From NCBI GenBank assembly GCA_016000045.1, contig JAECQY010000009.1, positions 1 to 64,000 on the forward strand: a stretch of DNA of 64,000 bases, in the 5' to 3' direction. Position numbers and translations under genes: made by a program. The notes under the pieces were generated by a model. The model made no database searches. It saw nothing but the letters and a program-made list of their open reading frames with translations, and was not told where the DNA came from. Below are positions 17,465 through 26,827 of the stretch, piece after piece. Positions within the stretch are counted from its first letter, which is position 1; each line of letters begins with the position of its first letter. The DNA is from Myxococcaceae bacterium. Lineage in GTDB: Bacteria > Myxococcota > UBA727 > JABDBI01.

Positions 17465-19350
17465 CCGGATTTTGGAATTTTAAAGGCGATGTGTCGCGAG
17501 AGGGATCGCTGGAAATTTTGGGTCTGATGAGCAAATCGATCGAGCACCGAGGGCCGGACTCTAATGGATGTTGGATGGATGAGGCTGTTGGGATTGGTTT
17601 TGCTCATCAACGTTTAGCCATCGTTGATTTAACAGCAACGGGCCATCAGCCCATGGTTTCTCGTTCTGGAAAGTCAATCTTAGTTTACAACGGTGAAGTA
17701 TTTAACACAGATGACGTGAGAGATGAGTTAGTTGCCGCAGGGATGAGCTTGAAGGGCCAATCCGATACTGAAGTCATCTTAGAAGGCTGCGAACTTTGGG
17801 GGGTAGAAGCAACCTGTCGAAAACTCATCGGTATGTTTGCATTCGCCTATTGGGATCGGGCCCTGAGAGAGCTTACTCTTGTCCGAGATCGATTAGGGAT
17901 TAAGCCACTGTATTGGGGTATTCAAAACGATGTATTATTTTTTGGATCTCAGCTGAAAAGCTTTCTGAAGCATCCTGCGTGCAAGCCCGAGATGGATCAG
18001 GATGCGTTGGTATCTTATTTCCGTTATAATTATATCCCTGCGCCACAGACAATCTATCGGCAATTTCATAAGCTGGAACCAGGCCATATTCTAAAATTTT
18101 CTCAGAAACAGGATTTTCAGGAAACTGTTTTTTGGGATTTGATGCATCTTGAGGAGAGGAAAATCGCCGATCCGCTGGGAGAGTTGGAATTCTTGCTGAA
18201 AGATGCGGTCAAACGGCGCATGATTGCCGATGTTCCTCTGGGTGCTTTTTTATCGGGCGGCATTGATAGTGCAACGATTGTTGCTCTGATGCAATCTCAG
18301 AGCTCAAGACCGATTAAAACCTTTTCGATTGGCTTTCACGAGGAAGCTTATGACGAAACCAGTCAAGCAGAGTCGATTGCGCAACACTTGAAAACCGAAC
18401 ATACAACTTGGCGTATTTCTGAGCAAGAAGCACGAGATGTTATCCCTCTTCTCCCGAGTTTTTACGATGAGCCCTTTGCAGATGTGTCACAAATACCGAT
18501 GTATTTGGTTTCAAAGTTAGCAAAAAGCCAAGTCACTGTCGCTCTATCTGGTGATGGTGGCGATGAATTATTTGGGGGCTATAATCGATACCGTGCTGCT
18601 CGAAGCTGGACTCAAGTCAAAAAAATTCCACTCAGTGTGAGAAGATTGGGGGCCGGTTGTATACAAAACCTTTCTCCGGATTTTTTGGACAAGGTGTCTA
18701 TGCTATTGCCGAAGAAGTACCGAGAGAAGCGTTTCGGAGAAAAGCTACATCGGTTGAGCAACTGGTTTTCTGCGAAAGATGAGAGTGATTTTTATTTGCG
18801 AACGATTTCTCAATGGTTCGATCCGGAACAAGCGATGCTTCATGGGCGAGAGAAGCGGAGAGAATTGAACTTTCAGAAATCGGGCTCTATCAAAAGTATG
18901 CAACAAGTGGATTTGTTGAGCTACCTGCCAGATGATATCTTGGTGAAGCTCGACCGCGCAACGATGGCTGTTGCTCTCGAAGGCAGAGTACCGTTTCTTG
19001 ATCATCGAGTTGTCGAATTTGCGATGAGCTTACCTGAGAGTTGTAAGTTCCAAAAGGGTAAGACAAAGTGGCTACTGCGAGAGCTATTAAAAAAGCATGT
19101 TCCTGAGCACCTAAACACGCAAGAGAAGTTGGGATTCGGAGTGCCGATCGACGTTTGGCTAAGGGGCTCTTTGAAGGAATGGGCAGAAGAATTGTTATCT
19201 GAGAGGAGCATAAAGAAGAAGGGGCTTTTAGATGCTCAAGCGATTCAAAAACTTTGGCAGAAACATTTGTCGAGAGAGGCTAATTTCCAGCATGAACTGT
19301 GGGGAGTTCTAATGTTTCAGAATTGGATTTCAGAATCTAGAAATGTCTAA
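17452..19350 (+). CDS. Asparagine synthase (glutamine-hydrolysing)-like amidotransferase, copy 2
   Basis: 632 residues. It starts MCGLTGFWNF with Cys2 as glutaminase nucleophile, then QSDTEVILEG. The synthetase half has SGGIDSA as PP-loop about residue 261 and LSGDGGDELFGGYNRY about 366. It is close in length and layout to copy 1 but clearly diverged, so the pair is not a recent duplication. PglB-cluster and O-antigen loci of other Gram-negatives carry similar AsnB/WbpS genes whose products amidate sugar carboxylates. It overlaps the nucleotidyltransferase by 13 bases and the next glycosyltransferase by 8. A housekeeping role as asparagine synthetase for one copy cannot be excluded. Confidence 0.88.
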   Translation: MCGLTGFWNFKGDVSREGSLEILGLMSKSIEHRGPDSNGCWMDEAVGIGFAHQRLAIVDLTATGHQPMVSRSGKSILVYNGEVFNTDDVRDELVAAGMSLKGQSDTEVILEGCELWGVEATCRKLIGMFAFAYWDRALRELTLVRDRLGIKPLYWGIQNDVLFFGSQLKSFLKHPACKPEMDQDALVSYFRYNYIPAPQTIYRQFHKLEPGHILKFSQKQDFQETVFWDLMHLEERKIADPLGELEFLLKDAVKRRMIADVPLGAFLSGGIDSATIVALMQSQSSRPIKTFSIGFHEEAYDETSQAESIAQHLKTEHTTWRISEQEARDVIPLLPSFYDEPFADVSQIPMYLVSKLAKSQVTVALSGDGGDELFGGYNRYRAARSWTQVKKIPLSVRRLGAGCIQNLSPDFLDKVSMLLPKKYREKRFGEKLHRLSNWFSAKDESDFYLRTISQWFDPEQAMLHGREKRRELNFQKSGSIKSMQQVDLLSYLPDDILVKLDRATMAVALEGRVPFLDHRVVEFAMSLPESCKFQKGKTKWLLRELLKKHVPEHLNTQEKLGFGVPIDVWLRGSLKEWAEELLSERSIKKKGLLDAQAIQKLWQKHLSREANFQHELWGVLMFQNWISESRNV

Positions 19351-20458
19351 AAAAATAATTTATCTTGTGACGGAAGATTATTATTTTTTATCGCATCGAT
19401 TGCCAATAGCAAAAGCAGCGTTGTCAAATGGCTATGAAGTAGTTGTGGCCACACACATTACGGCTGGAAAAGAGCTCATCGAAAAGGAGGGAATTCGAGT
19501 CATTCCAACGCTTTTTGGAAGATCAAACAAGAATATTGGGTTCCAGATTAAGAGCTTCATTCAGCTGGTTTTGATTTTTAGAAGAGAGAAGCCGAAGCTC
19601 GTTCATTGCGTGGCTCTAAAATCTGTTCTTTTTGGCAATATTGCAGCTCGAATAGCAGGGGTCAAAGATCTGATCAACACAATTGCAGGTCTTGGGTTGA
19701 TTTTTACGGATGAGCGTAAAAAATATCAAATATTTTCATGGGTTGCTCGAATTTCAGCTCGAGCTTTATTATCTAGGCCGAGGACAGTGACGATCGTCCA
19801 AAATAGTGATGATCTTTCAGAGCTCAAAAAAATGGTTTTTTCTGCTGACGTTGTCTTGATCAAAGGTTCTGGAGTTGATTGCGATAGATTTGTTCCATCT
19901 CCTGAACCGAAAGGGCCTATCGTCGTATCATTAATCGCGCGTATGATAGCGCATAAAGGTATTTTCGAGTTTATAGAGGCAAGCCGGATACTGAAACAAC
20001 GAGGCCTTCATATTGTTTTTCAATTGGTGGGTGGAGTGGATTATGGATACGATGCCAATATTTCGGAAAAGCAAATTCGATCTTGGGAGTCTGGCAATCT
20101 GGTTCGTTGGTTGGGCCAACGTGGGGATATTGTGGAGGTGATCAAAAGATCGCATATTATCGCGTTGCCAAGCTACCGTGAGGGCTTACCTAAAGCTTTG
20201 CTTGAAGCAGCAGCGTCAGGCCGTCCTATGGTTGCTTTTGATACGCCAGGTTGCCGAGAAGTCGTTTTGGACGGATTGACTGGCTTTTTGGTCAAGGCAA
20301 AAGATGCCATTGCCTTAGCAGATGCCATTCAAAGGCTTGCATCCGATGCCATGATTCGTCATCGCATGGGGACCATGGCACGAAGATTGGCTTGTGATCA
20401 GTTCTCAAACCAAAGAATCGCTGAACTTACATTGGATATCTACAAGAGCGTTCTCTAA
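19343..20458 (+). CDS. Family 4 glycosyltransferase, PglA/WbpX-like
   Basis: 371 residues. The acceptor domain starts KIIYLVTEDYYFLSHRLPIA, then VHCVALKSVLFGNIAAR and NTIAGLGLIFTDE, a set typical of GT4 enzymes that add the second sugar to undecaprenyl-linked N-acetylhexosamine. The donor half has SLIARMIAHKGIFEFIEA, IALPSYREGLPKALLEA with the E-x7-E pair, and FDTPGCREVV. It starts 8 bases before the end of the second asparagine synthase. Its place beside the WecA-like gene fits an early transfer onto the lipid carrier. Confidence 0.88.
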   Translation: MSKKIIYLVTEDYYFLSHRLPIAKAALSNGYEVVVATHITAGKELIEKEGIRVIPTLFGRSNKNIGFQIKSFIQLVLIFRREKPKLVHCVALKSVLFGNIAARIAGVKDLINTIAGLGLIFTDERKKYQIFSWVARISARALLSRPRTVTIVQNSDDLSELKKMVFSADVVLIKGSGVDCDRFVPSPEPKGPIVVSLIARMIAHKGIFEFIEASRILKQRGLHIVFQLVGGVDYGYDANISEKQIRSWESGNLVRWLGQRGDIVEVIKRSHIIALPSYREGLPKALLEAAASGRPMVAFDTPGCREVVLDGLTGFLVKAKDAIALADAIQRLASDAMIRHRMGTMARRLACDQFSNQRIAELTLDIYKSVL

Positions 20459-20467
20459 GAATAGAAA

Positions 20468-21667
20468 ATGATATTCGCGATTATTTTTTATGTGATCTTG
20501 TTTGCGATGGTTAAAGTAAATCAAGAAAGACAAGACTTTAATCGTGTAATGATTGCCGTATCACTGGGCTATTGGATTCGTATTTTTTTGTCGAGCTTCT
20601 TGAGAGAAATCTCCTTTTTTACCCATGGTACAGGAGGTGATTGGGCGCAGTATGAGCTTTCCGCAGAAGAAATCCTCGGGTATTGGCAGCTTAAAGGTGT
20701 GCAATTTGTTACAAACGAAAATTTCAATATTGGTTCAGTGCCTCTTCCGCCAAACATGATTGCCCTTGTTAGCTATTTGAGTGGTGGTTATTCACGGATC
20801 GGGTCAGAAAGCATTATTGCATTTTGTTCCTGTTTAATTTGTTTTTTTGTTTATAAAATATCATGCATTCATGATATCGATAGAAAATATTCATTCAAGA
20901 TGTTTATTTTTTTGATGTTTTCATTCACATTTCTTTATTATACATCCGATCTTTACAAAGACGCTTACGTTGTTTTTTTTGTGGTTTCAATTTTCTGCTT
21001 GTCTTTCAGTTTTCTGCAAAGCGGTTCGATCCGGTCTGCTTCAGCTGCAGTTTTTTGTTTGATTGCTTTATGGCAAGTCCGCCCGTACATGGTTTTATCC
21101 TCTTTACCTGTTTTTTTATGGAGCTTAGTTGGTGGCAAGGCTCTTTTGAAGAGCCATCGGATTGTTTTAGCGTTGCCCATCATTCTGTTAGTGGTTTCTG
21201 GTTTTCCCGCTCTCTATTCAGTTTTAGTCAATGAGGCTCAGACCAACTTAGAGCACGTGCAAAGCATCGGATGGCACAGTGAACTTCAAGCAGGTGGTTC
21301 CGGGGTCGACCTCAGTCGGTACGAGGGTTCTATATTAGCAGTACTCCTGAGAGTGACTTATACTTTATTCTCTCCCTTCCCTTGGCAGGGAGGATCTATG
21401 GGTTTGCAAATCGCTAAATTCGAAATTTTGATCTGGTACTATGTCTACTATCAAGCCTGGTTTGCGTTGAGGCGCTTGAGAAAAAAAGATTTAGGTCTAT
21501 TTATTTTATTTATCTTGGCGGTGGTCCCAATAACGTATGCGTACTCGTTGTCTTTTAGCAACATCGGCCTGATTGTGCGTCAGCGTTTACCCATCGTATT
21601 CATCATCAGTGTCTTAGGAGTTTGGGGAAAAATTTGGCGTGATGAAGAAAATACGAAATTTGCCTGA
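20468..21667 (+). CDS. Multi-pass membrane protein, possible glycan polymerase (Wzy-like)
   Basis: 399 residues and strongly hydrophobic, with roughly nine to eleven membrane segments and one extended soluble loop around residues 45-100. No family motif is certain. Wzy polymerases and O-antigen ligases share only this topology, and the position between a glycosyltransferase and the WecA-type transferase supports such a role. The loop with GTGGDWAQY and a second loop around residue 260 (LEHVQSIGWHSELQAGGSG) would be periplasmic candidates. If the operon relies on the ABC exporter at 6443, polymerisation before export would not need a Wzy, so another membrane function is possible. Confidence 0.6.
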   Translation: MIFAIIFYVILFAMVKVNQERQDFNRVMIAVSLGYWIRIFLSSFLREISFFTHGTGGDWAQYELSAEEILGYWQLKGVQFVTNENFNIGSVPLPPNMIALVSYLSGGYSRIGSESIIAFCSCLICFFVYKISCIHDIDRKYSFKMFIFLMFSFTFLYYTSDLYKDAYVVFFVVSIFCLSFSFLQSGSIRSASAAVFCLIALWQVRPYMVLSSLPVFLWSLVGGKALLKSHRIVLALPIILLVVSGFPALYSVLVNEAQTNLEHVQSIGWHSELQAGGSGVDLSRYEGSILAVLLRVTYTLFSPFPWQGGSMGLQIAKFEILIWYYVYYQAWFALRRLRKKDLGLFILFILAVVPITYAYSLSFSNIGLIVRQRLPIVFIISVLGVWGKIWRDEENTKFA

Positions 21668-21705
21668 TGTTCATCTAATGCTCTTTCGCCATACGATCTG
21701 TTGCG

Positions 21706-22722
21706 ATGATGCATCATACAGTATCGGTTTACGTTACTTCTTCTGCCTTAGCTTTTTTGTCTTCAGCACTATTAATTTATTTAATTCGCCTATTCTCACT
21801 TCGCTTTGAAATTCTCGATCACGTCTCTGAGAGAAAAATACACCAGCAACCTACGTCCAGGCTTGGAGGAGTTGCTGTTTTTATTTCAACGTTTTCTGTA
21901 TTTTTCTTTAGTCAACCGTTCGTGAGAGAGCAGACACCCTTCTTATGGGGCTGTTTGGCAAGTTTTGTGCTTGGATTCTACGATGATATCAAGGGATTAT
22001 CCTCAAACATAAAATTGATTTTTCAAATCTTGCTATCGCTCTTGGTTTGCTGGGCAGGGTTTGTCATTCAAGACGTGCGCTTATTCGGATTTGTTTGGAA
22101 TCTGGGGCTCTTGTCATGGCCAGTGACTATTTTTTGGTTTGTTGCTTGTATGAACGCGATTAATTTAATCGATGGATCGGATGGCTTGTGTGCAGGCGTG
22201 GTAAGCGTGAGCGCCGCATGCCTGTTGTGTTTGTCTTCCTATCTATTCTTAGCGGTGTTTCTTTCTACGCTGATAGCGTTTGTCGTTTATAATTTTCCAC
22301 CTGCATCCATTTTTATGGGCGATGGAGGAAGCTATTTCATAGGTTTTGTGATGGCTTTTTATGCTATATCCGTGTCTTCCAATGCGCTCGGTGAAACCGA
22401 TTTTCTCGTGGCCATCTTATTCTTGGCGCTACCCTTCACGGATACGTTCTTGACGATTTTAAGGAGGTTTAAGGCGGGCATTCCCATTTTTTCACCGGAT
22501 ACAGGGCATATACATCACTGTTTACTCCGACGAGGAATTTCGAAAGAAAAGACGATGCTTCTGCTTGTAGGAGCCCAGGGTGTATTTAGTCTATTCGCTT
22601 GTTTGATCTATTGGGGGAACTATTGGTCCGTTGTGCTGGGTATAGTGGGTAGCCTTATTTTGTTTTCATTTTTGGTTCGAGAAGTGTTGTTCTTAAGCAT
22701 GGCACAGCCAATGAAAAGTTGA
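21706..22722 (+). CDS. Undecaprenyl-phosphate N-acetylhexosamine-1-phosphate transferase, WecA/TagO type
   Basis: 338 residues with about ten membrane helices. Family motifs appear in order: RLGGVAVF near residue 50, GFYDDIKGL near 93 (the Asp pair that binds Mg2+), NAINLIDGSDGL near 150 with the catalytic Asp region, NFPPASIFMGDGGSYFIGF near 197, and the cytoplasmic loop SPDTGHIHHCLLRRG near 268, the sugar-nucleotide recognition loop of WecA-like enzymes. The enzyme links a sugar 1-phosphate to the lipid carrier, starting glycan synthesis. It closes the operon. It has two consecutive ATG codons at the start, and I chose the first. Confidence 0.9.
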   Translation: MMHHTVSVYVTSSALAFLSSALLIYLIRLFSLRFEILDHVSERKIHQQPTSRLGGVAVFISTFSVFFFSQPFVREQTPFLWGCLASFVLGFYDDIKGLSSNIKLIFQILLSLLVCWAGFVIQDVRLFGFVWNLGLLSWPVTIFWFVACMNAINLIDGSDGLCAGVVSVSAACLLCLSSYLFLAVFLSTLIAFVVYNFPPASIFMGDGGSYFIGFVMAFYAISVSSNALGETDFLVAILFLALPFTDTFLTILRRFKAGIPIFSPDTGHIHHCLLRRGISKEKTMLLLVGAQGVFSLFACLIYWGNYWSVVLGIVGSLILFSFLVREVLFLSMAQPMKS

Positions 22723-22910
22723 ATGGCTTAGAAGCGAATTGAGTACATCGGAGCACTGGCATTAACTGCGAGCTTCAGATGATATTCGGGGATTGAGTGT
22801 CGATTCGATGAACAACGCGACCCGTTACACAAACTATTTTACAGTTTCAAAGTGTAAGAAAGCTCATAAAAGAAAGCACAGACTTTTCTATTCCTCAAGA
22901 GTTCTTTGGT

Positions 22911-23312
22911 TTATCTTCTTAGCTTAAGGATAATATTCGCAGAATAGCCTGAATTGTCCGTCGCATTGAAATCTGCTCCGTGAGCTCTGAGTAGTTCAAT
23001 CACCGGATCTAGATGATAGAGGGCAGCTACAATCCCTGGGGTTTGTTTATCTGCATCTGCATGGTTAATATTAGATCCGTTCTGAATCATTTCTTTGAAA
23101 CACTGCAAAAAGCTTTGTTCTACAGACAAAAGTGTTTCTGGTCTGGCAAAATTCTGGGACAAAAACAGCTTCTCTCTTGCTAATTCTCGGATCGCAACGA
23201 CAAGATCGTGATAAGGCTCCTGGCAAAAAGAATCATGCTCTGAAAACACCAGAGCAGGCGCGGTCAGGCAGTGCAGCAGAATACCTCTTGCCATCCAAAA
23301 CTTCATATTCAT
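22911..23312 (-). CDS. Small secreted ankyrin-repeat protein
   Basis: 133 residues. An N-terminal signal peptide (MARGILLHCLTAPALVFS) is followed by a helical stretch and about one and a half ankyrin repeats near residues 78-125: GSNINHADADKQTPGIVAAL and LLRAHGADFNATDNSGYS. A good AGGAGG lies 12 bases before the start. It begins only 33 bases after hemE on the same strand, so it probably rides on the heme operon transcript, but it has no evident link to heme. Ankyrin repeats bind proteins; an exported one in this organism could be a host-interacting protein. It is too short for more. Confidence 0.65.
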   Translation of the reverse strand: MNMKFWMARGILLHCLTAPALVFSEHDSFCQEPYHDLVVAIRELAREKLFLSQNFARPETLLSVEQSFLQCFKEMIQNGSNINHADADKQTPGIVAALYHLDPVIELLRAHGADFNATDNSGYSANIILKLRR

Positions 23313-23345
23313 AGGTTGACTTTTCCTCCTAGATGCTTAGCTGTT

Positions 23346-24347
23346 TTAAACCTTGAGATAATCCGTCAATCGTCGAACCTGGTCTTCCGGAGTTTGTTGC
23401 AAAATTCCATGGCCTAAATTGAAAACATAACCTGTTTCAGGTGCTTGCTCCACAACTTGATCGATTTGTTTTTTGAGCACGTCCCAGGGGGCAAGCAAGG
23501 CCAGAGGGTCCAGATTGCCTTGGATGGGTTTTTGTACACCCAGCTGTCGGTGAGCTCTTTGAAGCGAGACACGCCAATCCACGCTGTAGGCATCCGCGCC
23601 AACTTCCGCCACTAAATCCAAATAGCCCGCTGTTCCTGTTGAAAAATAAATAACGGGTTTGCCGGTCTCTCGGACTTGTTCAACCAGTTTCTGAAGATGC
23701 GGCAAGACGAAGAGTCGATACTCAGCAGGCCCTAGAGCGCCTACCCAGCTGTCAAAAATCTGCAAAACATCGGCTCCTGCTGCCGCTTGGGCTTTTAGAT
23801 ACTGCGCTGTGAGCTTGGTGAGAATACTCATGAGTTGGTGCCAAGCTTCGGGTTTGGAATACATCAAGGTCTTGGCGAGTCGGTGTTCTCGGCTCGAGCT
23901 GCCTTCGATCGCGTAACAAGCTAAAGTAAACGGAGCACCTGAGAAACCAATGAGGGGGACTTTGAGCTCGGGCTTCACCAAACGAATCGCTTTTAAAGTC
24001 GAGCCAATGGATTCTTCAAGGTCTCTTGGTTCAAGGCTTTTGATTTGGTTTGAAGTCCGGATGGGATTCTCCAAAACCGGTCCTTCGCCTTTGACAAAGT
24101 CGAGTTTGAGACCCAGTGTTCCGAGAATTGGCAAGATATCCGAGAAAATAATGGCTGCGTCGAGCTGAAACGCTCGAATGGGTTGAAGCGTAACTTCGCA
24201 AGCCAATTCTGGATTTTGGACGAGCTCGAGCAACGAATGCTTTTCGCGCAGCTCTCGGTAGACTTTCATGTAGCGCCCTGCTTGACGCATGAGCCATACG
24301 GGTGTCTTGGAGGTAGGTTCTTTTCGGAGGGCTTTTAGGAATTCCAT
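23346..24347 (-). CDS. hemE: Uroporphyrinogen decarboxylase
   Basis: 333 residues, the usual size. The open frame runs 111 codons further upstream, but that part is out-of-frame hemB sequence. The true start is the ATG at 24347 (MEFLKALRK), overlapping the end of hemB by 13 bases. Landmarks are PVWLMRQAGRYMK (the Arg-rich substrate site), DAAIIFSDILPI with the catalytic Asp, GFSGAPFTLACYAIEG, and DSWVGALGP. It removes four carboxyls from uroporphyrinogen III to give coproporphyrinogen III in the cytoplasm. It is fourth in the hemC-hemD-hemB-hemE run, where every junction overlaps. Confidence 0.96.
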   Translation of the reverse strand: MEFLKALRKEPTSKTPVWLMRQAGRYMKVYRELREKHSLLELVQNPELACEVTLQPIRAFQLDAAIIFSDILPILGTLGLKLDFVKGEGPVLENPIRTSNQIKSLEPRDLEESIGSTLKAIRLVKPELKVPLIGFSGAPFTLACYAIEGSSSREHRLAKTLMYSKPEAWHQLMSILTKLTAQYLKAQAAAGADVLQIFDSWVGALGPAEYRLFVLPHLQKLVEQVRETGKPVIYFSTGTAGYLDLVAEVGADAYSVDWRVSLQRAHRQLGVQKPIQGNLDPLALLAPWDVLKKQIDQVVEQAPETGYVFNLGHGILQQTPEDQVRRLTDYLKV

Positions 24348-25321
24348 CGAGCAAAGTCTTTCGCAAAATAGGTTAAAATCATATCCGCGCCTGCGCGCTG
24401 GATGGCTGTGAGACTTTCGAGCGCAGCGTCTTTCAGATCCAGCCAGCCATTCTGAGCGGCCGCGTGCATCATCGCATACTCTCCGCTCACTTGATAGGCA
24501 GCAATGGGAACCGAAAAGGCTTTTCGGGCTTGCTGAATGATATCCAAATAAAGGCCCGCGGGTTTGACCATGAGCATGTCTGCGCCTTCTGAGATATCGA
24601 GGCTCATTTCTTTCATCGCTTCTCGGCTGTTTGCAGGATCCATCTGGTAGGATCTTCGATTGCCAAAACTGGGTTGGCATTCAGCGGCTTCGCGGAATGG
24701 GCCGTAAAAAGCGCTGGCATATTTGGCTGCGTAGCTGAGAGTCGGTATTTGTGTGTAGCCAGATTCATCCAGGCTCGATCGAATGGCCGCAATCATTCCA
24801 TCAACCATCCCAGAGGGTGCAATCAAATCGGCTCCTGCGCGTGCATGAACCACGGAAGCTTTGGATAAATAGTGAAGCGTATCTTCGTTTAAAAATCGCT
24901 GTGAAGGCGTATCAAGGACGAAGCAATGCCCATGATCGGAGTAATCGCAGAGGCACAGATCTGAAATGACGCACAGGCCCGGAAATTGATTTTTGATTTG
25001 CCGGATGGCTTGAGCTGCAATACCCTCGTCGTGTAGATTCGAAGTGCCGTGATTATCTTTGTGGGCGGGTATTCCGAACAGCATCACCGTACGAATGCCG
25101 AGTTGGTAGATTTCGTGGATTTCTTCTTTCAAACTGAGCAAATTGTGCTGAAAATGGCCTGGCATCGATGAAATCGCTTTTTTGGGGCCTTCTTCTCTCA
25201 CAAAAATGGGCAGAATGAGATCGTGAACGCTGAGCCGTGTTTCTTGAACCAAGCTTCGAAGCGTTGGAGAATTTCGCAGGCGCGTGGGTCGTTGAATCGG
25301 GTAATTAGGAAAGAAACTCAT
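24335..25321 (-). CDS. hemB: Delta-aminolevulinic acid dehydratase (porphobilinogen synthase)
   Basis: 328 residues. The active-site lysines are in SYAAKYASAFYGPFR and LMVKPA. The DLCLCDYSDHGHC segment holds the three Cys that bind a catalytic zinc, so this is a Zn-dependent rather than Mg-only enzyme. It condenses two molecules of 5-aminolevulinate to porphobilinogen. The RPTRLRNSP N-terminal arm and APSGMVDGMI are also typical. It overlaps hemD by 4 bases (start within the stop region) and hemE by 13. Confidence 0.97.
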   Translation of the reverse strand: MSFFPNYPIQRPTRLRNSPTLRSLVQETRLSVHDLILPIFVREEGPKKAISSMPGHFQHNLLSLKEEIHEIYQLGIRTVMLFGIPAHKDNHGTSNLHDEGIAAQAIRQIKNQFPGLCVISDLCLCDYSDHGHCFVLDTPSQRFLNEDTLHYLSKASVVHARAGADLIAPSGMVDGMIAAIRSSLDESGYTQIPTLSYAAKYASAFYGPFREAAECQPSFGNRRSYQMDPANSREAMKEMSLDISEGADMLMVKPAGLYLDIIQQARKAFSVPIAAYQVSGEYAMMHAAAQNGWLDLKDAALESLTAIQRAGADMILTYFAKDFARWNS

Positions 25322-26001
25322 CGAAAATAGGCCTCCAATCGTTGAATGATTCCATCGATGGATTGCTTAGAGGATTTTAAGCAATTCGGATACCGAAGTT
25401 GTTGAGCGGCTTGAAAAGTTGTTGGACCCAAACAGGCAATCGGCAGTTTCCAGTCTTGCGCGTTAGAGCCCGTCAAGGCTAAAAAATGAATGGCTGCCGA
25501 TGGGCTGAAGAATAAAATGGCATCCAAGGTTTCGTTCGGGAAAGGGGTCGGGTGTTGGGGAATTTGCGTTGAGTAAACGCAGATTGGATCCACTTGATGA
25601 CCCTGAGCCCGCAAAGCGTGAAGCAACTCTTCGCTGGAACGATCTCCGTGTGGCAATAAAATTCGCTGCGGAACGAACGAGGCAAATCGTTTTGCCAGCT
25701 CGAATGAGGTAAAGGTTGAATCTGGAATGAGGCTTGCAAGTCCCTGGGGAATCGTTGAAAGGCCGACTGCTGCAACGTTTTGGCTTTGCACTTGGGTATG
25801 TGGGAGAGCTTGATAAGCATTGGAGCTCGTATAGATGACCCAATCATAATGCTTGGTTGGCGGAGTATAGGCACGCAAATGGTTTTCAAGGCAGGGGAAG
25901 AGTGCGGGTAAGGCTCCTGCATCTCGAAGTTTTTGAGCGATGGATTCGTTTTGCTTTTCCGATCGAGTGACCAAAATCCGTTTATTTTCTAAGATACTCA
26001 T
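25318..26001 (-). CDS. hemD: Uroporphyrinogen-III synthase
   Basis: 227 residues from the ATG at 26001 (SILENKRILVTRSEKQ); the frame opens 12 codons earlier inside hemC, which is less plausible. The family is poorly conserved, but KRILVTRSEKQ at the N-terminus, YDWVIYTSSNAYQAL, LLPHGDRSSEELLHALRAQG and ILFFSPSAAIHFL are the recognisable marks. It closes and inverts ring D of hydroxymethylbilane to give uroporphyrinogen III. It overlaps hemC by 20 bases and hemB by 4. Confidence 0.92.
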   Translation of the reverse strand: MSILENKRILVTRSEKQNESIAQKLRDAGALPALFPCLENHLRAYTPPTKHYDWVIYTSSNAYQALPHTQVQSQNVAAVGLSTIPQGLASLIPDSTFTSFELAKRFASFVPQRILLPHGDRSSEELLHALRAQGHQVDPICVYSTQIPQHPTPFPNETLDAILFFSPSAAIHFLALTGSNAQDWKLPIACLGPTTFQAAQQLRYPNCLKSSKQSIDGIIQRLEAYFR

Positions 26002-26827
26002 GGGCTCCCTCGGCGATGCAGATTTTTGCAAGCTCAAGGCCTAAGGTCACGGGGTGATCTCCAACGGATTCTTGGGTGATTCGTGCCGACCCATCCGGCT
26101 TCAAAACCTGAACCCGTAAATGAATCTGAGCGTTGATTTTTTCGGCATATGCCGCGATGGGGAGCGAGCACCCTCCTCCAAGGCCCTTTAAAAAAGCACG
26201 TTCTGCAGCAGTGCAGTGTTCCGTATTGGTATCGTGAATGGGACGAAGGAGATCGTGATACTCAAGCCTGTCGAGGCATTGAACCGCAATCGATCCTTGA
26301 GCGGGTGCGGGTAGAAAAATGGATTTGGGAAGTATTTGAGAGATGCGATCGGAAAGACCGAGCCGTTCCAGGCCCGCCTGCGCTAAAATGATTGCATCGA
26401 GTGTTTGGCTTTTCTCCAGACGAGTCCCAATGTTGCCACGCAGGTTCACGATTCGAAGGTCCGGGCGAGTCCATAAAAGCTGAGCTTGGCGACGTGCGCT
26501 GCTGGTTCCGATCACCGCGTGCAGGGGAAGCGTTTCTAGCGTATATCCGTTTTGGCTGACCAGCACGTCGTCTGTGGGTCCACGGGGCAAGAAGGCGCCA
26601 AGGCACAAGTCTCGTGGCTGCTCGATCGGGAGATCTTTGTGGCTGTGAACCGCCAAGTCGATTTCACCCGCAGATAACGCGAGTCCCAGTTCCGCGGTAA
26701 ACAACCCTTGGCCACCAATCTCGGGTAGGGGCGCTTGAGCGTTCCGATCACCGTGAGTTTCCCTTGTTTGAATGGCGAAAGAACGATTGGGCCAGGCCTT
26801 TTCAAGGGCCTCCTGTACAGCACCCAT
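25982..26827 (-). CDS. hemC: Porphobilinogen deaminase (hydroxymethylbilane synthase), N-terminus out of frame with its start codon
   Basis: The plain open frame from the first in-frame ATG gives 281 residues and contains AVHSHKDLP, GTSSARRQAQL, LRGNIGTRLEK, PAPAQGSIAVQC and the dipyrromethane-cofactor Cys in GLGGGCSLP. However, the reading frame continues upstream through IYIGGRASQLSLWQ, the conserved HemC N-terminus (normally IGTRxSxLALWQ), without any ATG, GTG or TTG before a stop. A candidate ATG at 26886 is in the other frame, separated by a poly-A run. The functional protein therefore needs a frameshift, transcriptional slippage, a rare ATT start, or the sequence has lost one base. It is the first gene of the hem run and divergent from trxA. 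Confidence 0.9.
   Translation of the reverse strand: MGAVQEALEKAWPNRSFAIQTRETHGDRNAQAPLPEIGGQGLFTAELGLALSAGEIDLAVHSHKDLPIEQPRDLCLGAFLPRGPTDDVLVSQNGYTLETLPLHAVIGTSSARRQAQLLWTRPDLRIVNLRGNIGTRLEKSQTLDAIILAQAGLERLGLSDRISQILPKSIFLPAPAQGSIAVQCLDRLEYHDLLRPIHDTNTEHCTAAERAFLKGLGGGCSLPIAAYAEKINAQIHLRVQVLKPDGSARITQESVGDHPVTLGLELAKICIAEGAHEYLRK

Noticed and set aside
24348-24680. N-terminal extension of the hemE frame
   Set aside because: These 111 codons are read from hemB in another frame and give no family similarity. The HemE family start matches the ATG at 24347.
25463-25922. Long overlapping frames inside hemD on the same strand
   Set aside because: They are shifted-frame shadows of hemD with no motif and no ribosome site.
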